NCBI GenBank assembly: GCA_022579005.1
Contig: MU401559.1
Location: 1 to 64,000 of the forward strand
Direction of reading: 5' to 3'
From: Poronia punctata
Lineage: Eukaryota > Ascomycota > Sordariomycetes > Xylariales > Xylariaceae
Length of the DNA: 64,000 nt
In this document: positions 11,745 to 22,482 of the stretch, piece after piece
Layout of the letters: each line of letters opens with the position of its first letter
Numbering within the stretch: position 1 is the stretch's first letter
Made by a program: the position numbers and the translations under genes
The notes under the pieces: generated by a model
What the model was told of the DNA's origin: nothing
The model's database searches: none
Seen by the model: only the letters and a program-made list of their open reading frames with translations

Positions 11745-12250
11745 CTCGGCCAAATTAAAATCATCGACAGTCCCGAGACGCGCAATCTTGACACCGGGAA
11801 ACCTCTCGCTAGTCCGATACAGCAACGTCCCGCAAGTCTGACAAAACCAATTCGTCATGTGTTTACCGGATCCGATCGTCGCCGCCTGGCTGAAACTCTT
11901 GAGGTTCTCTTGACCCCTGATATGTCTGACGTGGTCGTCTTTGGCGACGATGTTGGATGCGAACATGGACGCCGTGATCTTGCGGCAGTCCGTACAGTTG
12001 CAGACGAAGATGTCGACTAGGCCGGGGGCTTTAAGTGGCTGTAAAATATCATTGTTAGTTAAAGGTGAGGTAGGTAGGTAGGTAGAGGGTCGAGGGAGTG
12101 GGAGTGGGAGTGGGGTGAAATACATACCAAAGCTAGTTGTACAGTTCCGCAGAAACAGGTGGCTGTCGCTTCTTCATCGTTGGACCAGCCATCTTGTTTC
12201 AGGGTGTTATTGGGGATGTAGGGTTTCGATCTGTCTGCGGTTGATGCCAT
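11745..12250 (-). CDS. GFA-domain (glutathione-dependent formaldehyde-activating type) protein, 3' end missing
   Basis: GFA-family proteins are small zinc-binding proteins; some act on S-hydroxymethyl-glutathione, but most fungal members have no known substrate. Exon 1 is 12128-12250 (41 residues, holding CFCG). An 89-nt intron with GTATGT donor, CTAAC and TTTTACAG acceptor follows. Exon 2 is 11745-12038. It holds CNCTDC with FVCNCTDCRKITAS, and CQTCGTLLYR, so the Cys ligands of both zinc sites are present. Exon 2 ends at NLAE before a GTAAGA donor, and the intron then runs into the homopolymers and N gap. The final exon (normally about 30-40 residues) is therefore not securely placed. The start ATG is preceded by CC and then 26 A. 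Confidence 0.8.
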
Positions 12251-12252
12251 GG

Positions 12253-12278
12253 TTTTTTTTTTTTTTTTTTTTTTTTTT
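12253..12278 (-). repeat. Poly(A) tract of 26 nt just before a start codon
   Basis: On the plus strand this is T26. Read on the gene's strand it is A26 followed by CC and the ATG of the GFA-domain protein. Confidence 0.9.
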
Positions 12279-13705
12279 CAAAACACTTTGCGGGAAATGT
12301 GGGAGTAATGATAAAGATGACTGATTTATAGTTTTTAAGTGTTTGGAGATGTTAATCAAGTATGTGGTTTGTTTGTTGTGTTTGACAGCTTCTTAGAATC
12401 GAGAAATGAAGTCTCTTCTATATACTCGCGGACGTAGTTAAGGCCAACTTGATTCTCTTCATTCAATGTAAGATTCTTGATATTACATATGCAAACGATG
12501 TCGTCATGCGAGTCTGGGTAATTGTAAGACCGGCGAAGGATTACCTACCTACTTACAATCAGTTAGGTAGGTTAGGTTAGAACATTTCTTGCTTTCGCAT
12601 ACCTATCTATAATTACTCCGCGCTGCTCCTCCGAACTCCGCGTTGCTCCGCGTTGCTCCGGGAGTCAGAGGGGGTTTCTAAATAACCCCACACTCTTGCC
12701 AGTGATTAGGACTTTACGGTGCCAACTCCGTAGCTCCGTAGCTCCGGAGCTCCAGATCAAATCAATCAATACAACAATCTGTTAGACTAGGTTGGACAAA
12801 ACTAATTCCACTTGATTTACCTTGAAAGACATACCTACTCTCACGATTAAATAATAAAATATTTTCAACTCTCGATTTACCGGAAAACATATGCTGTCCT
12901 AAGACGGAAATCTGTATCAATCGAGTCGACTCAGCCAGCTGTTCGCCCGGGGATTCGGAGTGATGTAGAACTCTGAAGAGCCACTTCGATAGAGCTTCCT
13001 TCCCCCCCAAAATCGTAGGAACAACGGGACAGAGCATTGTAGTACTCTTAGTGCGATAAAACAAGGAACACCACGGTGATTACCTACCTAGTGAAGGGGA
13101 TCGATCGCTCGCTTTTTGCCTGGGGCCGGAATCCTTCTTCTGTCGTGCGTGTCTCCGGCATTCCCTACATCCACACACAATAAAAGGCGAACCTGCCTCG
13201 AAAGAAAAAGATTGTTGAAAACGTTGCTTATAATCTTGGCCACTACAAAAAGGAAAGGAAGCGGACTCCCGGATACTCGTAAGCGCAAAAGGTTTAGCGC
13301 GACGCCTTTATTATTTCCCGGCTCCGTTGAGTCCTGCTTAGAAAAGTTGCGCCGGCAAAACAAATGGTATAAGCAAGGACTAACTATTCTGCCGCGTAGA
13401 GACGGGACCATGTCCGGAACCCCTATAAACTTTACGGTCAATCCGGGTGGGAGTACCTAGGCCGGGGAGTGCTGCTTCTGTAGCATCTAATCAGTGCATA
13501 TTTATTAGTACTTTATGTGTGTAGTGGCTGAAACATATGGCAGTGTCGTCAACTCGACTCAAAGAAATGCTTTGGTAGATATCAAACCGGCTCATTACTC
13601 GATACGGTGCAAAAATAAAGAGATAAAAGTACAATCAAGCTCAACTTCTTAGTAACGACAAATTCTAAAACACAAAAAGTACATAGAAAAAAACAAAAAG
13701 TAAAT
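12279..13705. other. Intergenic, GFA gene to tRNA-Leu
   Basis: It contains two short GC-rich tandem-repeat patches built on CTCCG (see separate entry). Overlapping open frames of about 115 codons on both strands at 13088-13460 show no known domain, so I do not call them genes. Confidence 0.45.
12616..12753. repeat. CTCCG-based short tandem repeats
   Basis: Two patches. 12616-12661 has repeated CTCCGCGTTG/CTCCGCGCTG units. 12725-12753 has CTCCGTAG twice followed by the palindromic CTCCGGAG. An intervening stretch of about 60 bases is unrelated. Confidence 0.75.
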
Positions 13706-13816
13706 TGAGAGCTGCAGGATTCGAACCTGCGCGGTTTCCCATCGCGGGATTTATGGTAACCCAACTTTCGCCGGGTGTACCTAAACACGACGCCTTAACC
13801 ACTCGGCCAAACTCCC
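13706..13816 (-). tRNA. tRNA-Leu(TAG), intron-containing
   Basis: Read on the minus strand: acceptor GGGAGTT pairs with AGCTCTC (two G-U pairs) and discriminator A lies at 13706. The D arm is GCC GAGTGGTTAA GGC. The anticodon stem TCGTG pairs with CGCGA. The anticodon TAG lies at 13781-13783. A 32-nt intron at 13748-13779 contains TAAA able to pair with the anticodon loop. A variable arm of about 11 nt and T arm GCAGG TTCGAAT CCTGC follow. T runs downstream (A13695-13699 on plus) can end Pol III transcription. Confidence 0.88.
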
Positions 13817-14457
13817 TTATTGTTGAAAACCCAACAAATAATCTAGTATATCAACACCCTTGTTGGTAATAGTATTGGGGACTAAAACAAGCAAATAGGG
13901 GTTGCAAACATCAAATTCAAAAATATAATAATGCAAAACATGCCCCTTTGACTTCTCTATCTATAACTCTATTCACGTGCTAGGCACTTTTCTGAAACAA
14001 AATCCACCTGCATTATCTTGAAGGCTTGTAATGCTACATATTTAAAGTTTAACACTTATTTTGCATCCATCGATGATATTTGGTTAGTAAAACATGTCTA
14101 CTGGTAAACTAATCATTCGGTTGAAGTTCTTCTACAAAGCCCATACAGCTACCTACCTTAGTCTAACATAAAACAAAGAACAAGAAAACAAAAAAATGAC
14201 TTGAGATCGAAAACCGGCGTAACCGGTTGCGGTCTCTCATCCCTTTGTAATAGTTCTCGAGATGGATACATGTAGGTAAGGTAAGTAAGTAAGTAGACAC
14301 AGGTTCGATTCAATTAATCCAGTTCACTACCTTACCCTACCTTATGAACCAACAACACATTTTCGACATTACATCTTCATCTTCATCTTCATCTTCATCC
14401 ATCATCTCTAATACACATACTCCCCTCCCTACCAACCAACCAACCAAATAACAAACC
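13817..14457. other. Upstream region of the 674-residue gene
   Basis: The stretch is moderately AT-rich. It ends in a (CTTCAT)n array at about 14368-14399, in the probable 5' leader, followed by CCAACCAACCAACC just before the start codon. No gene seen. Confidence 0.5.
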
Positions 14458-16482
14458 ATGTCCGAAGAAGAAGAAGAAAAAGAACCTCCCAACCCCAACC
14501 CCATCCCCATCCCCTGGCTCCGCAAAGCCTCAGTCCTAATAGCCAACACAAGCAGCAAGCTCTCCTTCAGCCCGCAACCCGTGACAGAAAATCTATTCTC
14601 CGACATCGACATCAACTCACGAATCGACGAATCCATCTACATCCTAGATAATCTCCAACGCACGCGAGATACACCTGTTCGCGCGGCGGGGTTACGCGTT
14701 ATCTTGGATGCGTTGGTGGATTCTTTGCCGGAAGTTGTTAGAGCACGGGTGGGTGTGCGTGTCGGGGAGGGAGGAGGAGGAAGAAGGGGGGATGGGGATG
14801 ATGATGATGATGATGATGATATACAAGGGAAAGAATATGTTTTCTGGGTGGTTGATACAAGTGAGAAAAGAGGAAGAGGAAGAGGAAGAAGAAGGGATAC
14901 GGAACCGAATTACGTCACGGTTGTGATGAGGTATATGAATGGGAGGGTTACGCATTTCGCTGTGGTGGGAGAAAACGAAAACGAAAACGAAAACGAAGAA
15001 GAACAAGAAGAAGAACAAGAAGAAGAGATGGGAATTAATCCGGCAGTGATCCGATCAATATTAAAAAAGCAAGCGGGGGTTGAAAACGCAAAGCAGGAAA
15101 AGATCTGGATACCCGAACCGGAACATCAACAACAACAACAACAACAACAGTCGACCAAAAAAAACTCGGGTCTACAAACCTACACCATAATCTCCCAACT
15201 CCTCGAACGCACCGGCCTGATCGTCTCCCGAGGAGGCGGATTCCTCCCTTACCTCTTCTTCGCCCCTCTCCGTCCATGGTTCAATCCAGCCACTGCTCGA
15301 GCCGAAGCCCTCGGCCACGCGGCCATGTACGCGATGAAACAGATGCGCTTCAGGGTCCGACTTGGACTCTTTCCCATTGGGGATTTCTTCGACGGTAACA
15401 GGATTGTTTCGCCTGATGCTTTACGTCCAGAAGAAGAGGAAGGAGGGATTAAGTTGCACATGTTACCTCTTAAACCCTTTCCCATCGCTATGAGGGATGG
15501 TCAGGCTTTGCTTGTTGGCAGTAATAGTAGGAAGACGAGCGAGGAACGAAATGCCGGAGAGGAAAGGTTACGAAAAGCCCTTTTTCTTGTTGGTGGTGGT
15601 GGTGGTGGTGGTGGTGGTGGTGGTGGTGGTGGGAATAGTAATAGGAGGAGGAAAAAGATAAGTGAAGAAGAAGAGGCAGGGGTCTCTATCCTCAATGCTG
15701 TCACGAGCGATGCCCATTCCGCACTTCAATTCGCCGAAAGGATCCGCGACGAAGTCCTCAATGAACAACGCGTGCCTGCGCGCTGGGCATTGGAGAGATT
15801 AAGATGGATGAGAATCATGGGGGAGAAGAGGATTGCCGATCTCCAGCAGATTTATTTTCCTGTCCGTGCAGACGAAGAAGAAGAAGAAGACGAAGACGGG
15901 GGGGAAAGAATGATGATGATTACGAAAGCGAAAATCGCTCTGGAAAAAGCAGGCGATTTATTCATCCGTGGCGTTGCGGCTAGACCGCCTTCCGATCACG
16001 ATGTCCAAGATGAATATCAATCACTTGCCGATCCGGAAAAAGTCGGTCTGCATACGGCTATGAGAGAGGGGATTCGCGCTACCAGAGACGAGGTTGCTGC
16101 TGAGATTGAGGCCGAGATGAAGATGGATAGGAAGGAGAGTGCGACGGCGGCGAGGATCATTGATCTTGTGATTAATGCGGTTGTGGAAGGGATGGATCTT
16201 GAGAAGTTGGAGGGGAAGAAGAAGAAGAAGAAGATGATGATAACTGCTCCTCTTGTCGAGGATGAGGAAAGGGAAGAGGCGGAGGTGAAGGTGAAAGAGA
16301 GTGACAAGGATAATAATGTTTGTGGTATTGACATGAGATTCAACTGGTTCGAGGAGGCCATTCTGCGAGCTGCCAACAATCCCAAGAAGAGGAAGCGGAC
16401 TTGTAGGATTTCTGATTCGACCAATCCTCGCGGAGAACAATTCCAGATAGTAAAGGTTTATAAGAGACGAAGGTACGTGTAG
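14458..16482 (+). CDS. Hypothetical protein with many single-residue runs and a basic C-terminus
   Basis: This is a 674-residue single-exon frame that I do not recognise. It starts at ACCATGTCC. Parts look folded: residues 40-100 (LDNLQRTRDTPVRAAGLRVILDALVDSL), 230-330 (YTIISQLLERTGLIVSRGGG..., RVRLGLFPIGDFFDGNR) and a helical part at about 420-600. Between them lie runs made by microsatellites: E5 at the N-terminus, D8 near 114-121, an Asn-Glu/Gln-Glu stretch near 172-190, Q8 near 224-231, G16 near 378-393, and E- and K-runs later. PKKRKR at about 642-647 looks like a nuclear localisation signal, so nuclear location is inferred. GC content and frame persistence support a real gene. An internal intron cannot be excluded. 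Confidence 0.75.
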   Translation: MSEEEEEKEPPNPNPIPIPWLRKASVLIANTSSKLSFSPQPVTENLFSDIDINSRIDESIYILDNLQRTRDTPVRAAGLRVILDALVDSLPEVVRARVGVRVGEGGGGRRGDGDDDDDDDDIQGKEYVFWVVDTSEKRGRGRGRRRDTEPNYVTVVMRYMNGRVTHFAVVGENENENENEEEQEEEQEEEMGINPAVIRSILKKQAGVENAKQEKIWIPEPEHQQQQQQQQSTKKNSGLQTYTIISQLLERTGLIVSRGGGFLPYLFFAPLRPWFNPATARAEALGHAAMYAMKQMRFRVRLGLFPIGDFFDGNRIVSPDALRPEEEEGGIKLHMLPLKPFPIAMRDGQALLVGSNSRKTSEERNAGEERLRKALFLVGGGGGGGGGGGGGGNSNRRRKKISEEEEAGVSILNAVTSDAHSALQFAERIRDEVLNEQRVPARWALERLRWMRIMGEKRIADLQQIYFPVRADEEEEEDEDGGERMMMITKAKIALEKAGDLFIRGVAARPPSDHDVQDEYQSLADPEKVGLHTAMREGIRATRDEVAAEIEAEMKMDRKESATAARIIDLVINAVVEGMDLEKLEGKKKKKKMMITAPLVEDEEREEAEVKVKESDKDNNVCGIDMRFNWFEEAILRAANNPKKRKRTCRISDSTNPRGEQFQIVKVYKRRRYV

Positions 16483-17171
16483 ATTAGATATATATCTGTC
16501 AATATCATCAAGTTGCATGGGAAAATACCATTGTGATTAAAGCTATCTAATACAGCTATACAGCTTTGTGCGCTATTTTGTCTACTACTCTTTTTGTTTT
16601 GCAAAACAAAAAGCAAAGCAATAGCCATACCCAGATGCCGCTGCTCGACCATTGCCTTGATATCGGTCGAAAGATTCATGTCGTCGTAAAAGGGTAAAAT
16701 CAAGGGAATAATCTCTCCCTTAAAACCTTTGTAAAAGCAAAATCGGTCGCCCGTGTCGAATTCTGCTATATCCCTTCCCTATTTCCTTTCCTCCTCTTAC
16801 ACACACCTATTTCCCTCTTTCTCTTTTTCTGAAACGAAGTAAAGCTTTTTTTTCAACATGGATACAAGAATTGGTATATCGACGACAAACTTATTGTAAT
16901 CGTCATGAACTTGCGTGGTTCGTCTCCATAGATAGACGAGGAATATGGCAAGATTTGAAGCATCATCGTGATGCAAGAAAAGCAAATCATTGTCTTGCTC
17001 TACCACCTTACTCCATGCTTTCCTTGTATTATGAGTAGGGCTCGACGCTGAATCAAGGTTTTATAACATAGTCAAGGCATGAAGGTGGTCGTTTTTATAT
17101 CCTCAACTTGTGAAATGCACGTGGAATGGCGATGAAGGCGATATGATGTCAAGATATCGAGAACGTTGCTC
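16483..17171. other. Intergenic between convergent genes
   Basis: The 3' flanks of the 674-residue gene and of the 1730-residue gene. It contains the perfect palindrome at 16590-16613. No gene seen. Confidence 0.5.
16590..16613. repeat. Perfect 24-bp palindrome
   Basis: CTTTTTGTTTTG is followed at once by its exact reverse complement CAAAACAAAAAG, with no spacer. It lies about 110 bp after the stop codon of the 674-residue gene. As RNA it would need a few unpaired bases at the tip. Confidence 0.9.
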
Positions 17172-20100
17172 CTAAAACGTCTCGGATTCCTGACTCAATG
17201 CGCTCTTAGGGCTAGCCACGCCAAAGGTATCTAAATTCGTCTGTTAGTTGGGTGAAATGTATCGTCAAGAGACGTCGGATCGACTTACCGCGTTTGCGTC
17301 GCCGCTCATCTTTGTCACCGTCCTCACTGCGCGTCGGTGTCATCGCTCGGGGCCCACTGGGTCTCCTGGTCGGCACACCGAGAGCCCCGCTCAGATTTCG
17401 GTTATCCGGTCGAGGGCTTCCTGAATGGTATGTCGCCGTAGCTGTGCCGTACCCACTTTCAAAGCTCTGATGTGGCAGAGCGTCCTCCTTCTGCAGCTGG
17501 TTTACCCGGGCGGATTGCGAAGGCGTCTGCGTATCCAGCGAATGGCTGTCGAGAGGTTCCTTGGGAGGCCGCGGAGGTCCTAGCGAGCCTGGCGAAGCCG
17601 TTCCGGCCCAGTTGTATTCGTCCCTGCCAGGTCCGGCATTTGTGCTGTTGTCACCCTCGTAACGGTGGGAATCGTGGTGGAATGCTTGGAAGGACGCCAC
17701 CGATCCGCCCCAGTTTTCCGATCTAGGCGATATCGGCGACCTATAGTCGGCTGCCGAAGTCTCTAGAGCAGTCCGGAACCGTTCCGTCTGTCCAGGCCGG
17801 GGCTGCGGGTGTTGCAGATTGAGCGAATCGCGATGGGCCCGATACTTGGGGTCTTCGGGTGTTGCAAATGCCGTGGGCGCACCTGTCTCTCTGTCCATTC
17901 CAGGCGTGTCACGGCCATCCATGCCCTCCGGGAGCAAGTCCGGATGCGAGAAGCCCGAGTGAAGCTTATCGCCTCCATAAGGCTCTTGGTTCAGGTAAGG
18001 GTCGAAGTCGGCTAGGTCGGAACCGGATCGAGACGGTGGTTGCTGTCCAAAGTCCTCGGCCGAAACTTCCTGCTTTCGAGAGCTGCCGCTACTACGGAAG
18101 GCTTTGCCGATGCTCGATGCTGTCGTCTCGGACCAGCGTGAGATCTTGGGGAAGAAACTTGACGAGCCCTTGGACTTGTGCTTCTTGCTCTCGCCGGTAC
18201 GGGGAGTATTCTCATTGCTAGTGGACAAATGCTGCCCATGAGATGTCTGAGGCGGAGTGCCCAAAGGCAACGACCCGCCACGCTGTCTGTCGCTGAGAGG
18301 GGATACCATGCCCTCATGCGTGGGGTAGCCCTGTGGAAGTCGGATGTTTTGGTCGTATTCGCCTTCATCTTCCGGCACGGTGCTGATACGATGGTCAGAG
18401 AATTTACGTTCGCTACCTCCCCTCATAGAAGCGTTTCGAGACTGTGGGATAGACAGATGGCCCGACTGGCTTGCATGGCTTGCCGTGGATGTGCCCGCAA
18501 TTCCTTCTGGTTCGTAACCATGATCCTGCTCATACTGGACCACGGGTTGCATATTCTCAATCGAGTGAGCACGTGTGCTCATCGTACCTGGGCCGGCAGT
18601 TTGGTGCTTGAGAACGTCGACATCCGTCAGAAGCTGGAAGAGCATATCTTCTATTCTGCTGAGATCATTTGTGCCCTTGGCACTGAGACCCTGCAAGGCC
18701 CTTCGAAGCAGATTACGCTTCTTAGCCGGCATGTCTTCAGTACCAGCCTGCGACATCTGAATAGACTTGGCGCTGCTTCCCGGGAAGGGCCTGGGGCCGC
18801 CCAGATGGCGCTTGAGGCTCTTCTCCGTGTTGTCATTTACCTCCCCAACGATCTGGGCCTCTGTATCGGCCAACATTTTCTTGATGTCGTCAAACGAGTT
18901 ACGGAACTCGGCGGCAGATCGGACCAAAGTGACCAGAATTTCAGTGTCCCTAGCACTTCGCTGGGCATCACGAACCATGAGCTAGAAAATCTCTGTTAGC
19001 CGCGGACAACTTTTACCACCCCTCAAGTCTCTTGTACTTACGTGTTCCATCAAGGCAATGATATCTTTGGACTGGATTCTGTCGATGCCGGTACCGGTAG
19101 CAGGGTCAAACAACGGCGTCTGCATACCCTGTGACATGCCACTAAGTCTCAGATCCTTTGGCGCGTAGAAAGGATCTTCAACATTGCCGAGAGTCGGTGG
19201 TAGGGCGTTCTCCTTGCCCTTGATGCTGAAATTTTCGCGACCTTCGTTGGGGGCTGCCGATATATATCCTTCGTCGCCGGCGCCAAAACCAGGGCTGCCG
19301 GCATGGAATCCGCCTTTATAGTTGTCATACCCACCTGGGCCGAGCATATTTCCGTCGATGCCCGGGAGGTTAGCAATGGGACTAGCATCGCCATAGGGAT
19401 TCGTGAGTAAGGTGTCTCTCTTTCTATCGCCAGAGGTTCGCTGCCATTCGTCATCTTGACTGGCTTGTCTACTGTGCGAAGCGGCCATGGCTCCAGCTGT
19501 GGCAATAGTCGCAGCGGCGGCGGCGTCAACGGTGCCGAACTTGCTAGCCTTCGGTGTCATGGTACGGTCAGGCGTGCGATCTCCCGCCCATTGACCGGTA
19601 TAATCCCGGTGGTTATTGTCGCGCTCGTCTGCGGCAGATGGCGTACGACGGTCGGAATAATCGTCCTCGTCGTAACCATATCCGATCTCGGGCTCCGGGT
19701 TACTGAAATCGGGCAAGCCACTAGCTGCCAATTTAGGTTGGCCATTATCGTAAAGGCGATCTACGCTGTGACGTGGCGTTGCGTCCGGCCGATATCCGGC
19801 CTTCGCTCGTTCTTTGAACGAGCGGTTACGTGCCACGCCCTCAGGAACGAACTCGTCTTCCATGTCCTCTTGCTGTTCTGGTGATTCATGGTCTTGCTTC
19901 CTCCTTAGGGCGGCAGCAGCAGCTCGGCTCACAGCGGCCGCTGTGATTGCCGATTCCGAGGTAGTAGGAGACTGTCTCCGCGTAGCCTGAGGCACCTTTT
20001 GTCCATACTCGTTGAGTTCGTATTCTGTAAACTGGGACAATGTGGAGCCCTCGAGTGGTTCTCTCGTCACCGACGACGACTCGCCCATTGGTACAGATGT

Positions 20101-22482
20101 GCTGCCCTCCGTATTTCCCTCGTAAGAGACTTGCGATGAGTCGCGGTAATTCTGCCCACCACTGGCAGATCCACTGACCATAGAAGGGTCGATAAGAGAA
20201 GCGACGGCAGATTCAGGCCCGAAGTTCTGGTGGATCATCTGAGCATTCCCACCGACGAGTTTGACAGCCTGGCCCGACGTAACAGGGCCCAAATCACTGT
20301 TCTCGGTATACACGGTATTCCGATAGCCGAGTCCAGAGCTTCTCACACTGCTAGCACCGTCGTCGCCGAAGTCGTGGCTCCGCATGTTGCTCGGGATCGA
20401 ACTTGGTGAGCGGACATCTCTGTCGGTTTTCGTCGGCGAAGACATCTCGCTGGCTGTTGGGCCGACGCGTGAGTCGCGGTGACCTTGGATCTCGCTGTCA
20501 CCCTCCGTATAACCTGAGACGCTCTGGATCGGACTAAGACCCCGCCTCTCTTGTTGGTAGGGGACGTAGCGCAGTGGTGCCGGCACATCTTGTGAGCCAT
20601 AGTACCCAGATTCATCCTCATAGACGCCAGGTTCCGCCAGATGACCTGGTTCATCATAATCATCGTCGTATGCATCGTGGTGGGCATAAAACTCGTTATG
20701 GCGCTCCTCTTCATCATAGTCATCCTGATATTGCACCGGGCCTTTGCGTGGCAGGGCTCTAAGGTCGCCGTGCGAAATATTCGCGTGTTGGGCTCCCAGG
20801 TTCTGAAGGGTATTGACAGGTGTCCGCGTGGGCGTCGTGGCGTTGTCGTATGAGTCCGGAGAACCTATGCCTGCGGCACCGTCTCGAGCCGGCATCATCT
20901 GCTCGCTGGCGGAATGAGGCCTGTCTGTCGTGGCCGTTAATATCGAGGTTCTAGTCATGTCTGAAGGGTTGATCTCGCTCGAAAGTGGCATGGGTGGCAC
21001 GATCTTGTGGTCGTCCTCTTCCTCCTCGTTGCCGTACGCTTCACTATGCTCACGTTTCGGTGTTTCCGCCCGACGCCGCCTCCGTTGGCGCTTCTCGTCA
21101 CCCCGGGATATGGACCGGATTGCAGCCGCACCAACGACGGCCCCCAAAGCAGCATCAGTCAGATCACGGCTACGGCGCGGTGTGGCGTCGTCATCCTGCA
21201 CATCTTCTGTATAATGGAATCCATCAATGCTGCTGTGGGGCGAAAGATCGTTCCTAGCCTCACGATCTCGAGGCTTCGTAGTCTTGGTCGTATCCGTAGA
21301 CCGTCGTTTGTCAGTAGCGCCGATGTCCTCCCGTGATACCGACGTAAGACTAGATAGCGACTCGCGATCTTTGCTCCTTCGGGTGTCCCGCTGACTCCTT
21401 TCTCTTTTCAATTCCTCGAGTTCCGGCAGGATGAGACGTCGGATCGCATCTTCCACCGTCTCGAGAAGTTTCGGGTTGTTGATCGAGATCTTGGATGAGG
21501 CATGTGAATCATATGATCGCTGCGACAGGACACTAGATTCTGCCATTGAGACAACAGATTCCTTGGCGTTCCCTTTGGACCTGCGCCGTGATGTGTCTCG
21601 TACGTCGACTTCTTTCTCGCCGCCGCCACTCGCCCTGTTTCTCGCTCGCTGTTTCCGATCTGGTCTGCTTGCTTTGTCGACCGCCTTCTGCATGCCATGT
21701 TGATCAGAGTTTTCGCCGCGAGGCTTGCGGTTCATTTTGTCGGCAGTGGCCCCAACCGGTACATTGCTTAGTGGCTTCGAACCATAATTGTCAGCTCGGG
21801 GCTCATCACGCAACGTCGTGGTGCCGCCTGATCCGTCGAGGAAGCTGTCTGATGGTATCGCCGAGATGTCCGACATGTTAGGAGGTATATAGGATGATGA
21901 TACCCTGCTATCAGCGGCCGGTATAAGAGGGCTCGACACCTTGCGCCGGCGCCGTGCAGGACCAGCACCAGGGTCTATTTCGACCTCGATCGGGTTGCGA
22001 GACACATTGGACTCTTCGGTGGCGGAGGCATACGAGTGCATACTCCGGGAATCTTCGGGGTCAGTCAGATCCAATTCACTCCGGCTGAGGTTTGGGCTCG
22101 TCGCTGCCCTTCTCGTCTGCGAAACTCTTCTTCCGCTTCTAGTTTCTGTGATTTGGATATGGTCGTTCTTTCCACGCGTCTTGGAAGGCGTCAAACGCAC
22201 GCGGACGCTCGGTTTACGCTCTCTCGATCTCGATCCACCAGCAGACTCGGTGGTACTCTTGCCGCCTTCGAAATACTCTATCAGCAATGAGGTTTGAGAC
22301 TTGTTTGACTTGTGGCCACGGGTTTTGATGGTGACTGGTGTCCCGTCGTCCGGCAATGAGTAATGAGATTCCTCGTCGGCGACGTTAGACAGCTCAGAAG
22401 GGGCTACTTCGGTGGGAGAGATGAAGGATTCGGATTCAGTGGGGGCGGGTAGCGGAGGTGCCCTACGCGAATCGACTCCCAT
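17172..22482 (-). CDS. Large, mostly disordered conserved-type fungal protein (about 1730 residues)
   Basis: I know no function. Hand-spliced exons are 19042-22482, 17289-18981 and 17172-17230. Intron 1 (60 nt, GTAAGT, GCTAACA, TTTCTAG) joins DIIALMEH to LMVRDAQR in frame. Intron 2 (58 nt) is less certain: acceptor TTTAG gives the end DTFGVASPKSALSQESETF, while acceptor ACAG or no splicing gives an end in DEFRYLWRG. The frame is open 13 codons upstream of the ATG at 22482 but has no earlier ATG; AAGATGG is a good start. Composition is rich in Ser, Arg, Asp, Pro and Tyr. Ordered parts are a helix near 334-365 (NPKLLETVEDAIRRLILPEL), a small-residue stretch near 441-460 (LTDAALGAVVGAAAIRS), an Arg-rich segment after it, and a probable coiled helix near 1142-1200 spanning intron 1. 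A scaffold role at cortex or septum is only a guess. Confidence 0.8.

Noticed and set aside
13088..13460. Overlapping open frames of about 115 codons on both strands
   Set aside because: No known domain, no splice context and no start with support; two frames over the same bases cannot both be trusted.
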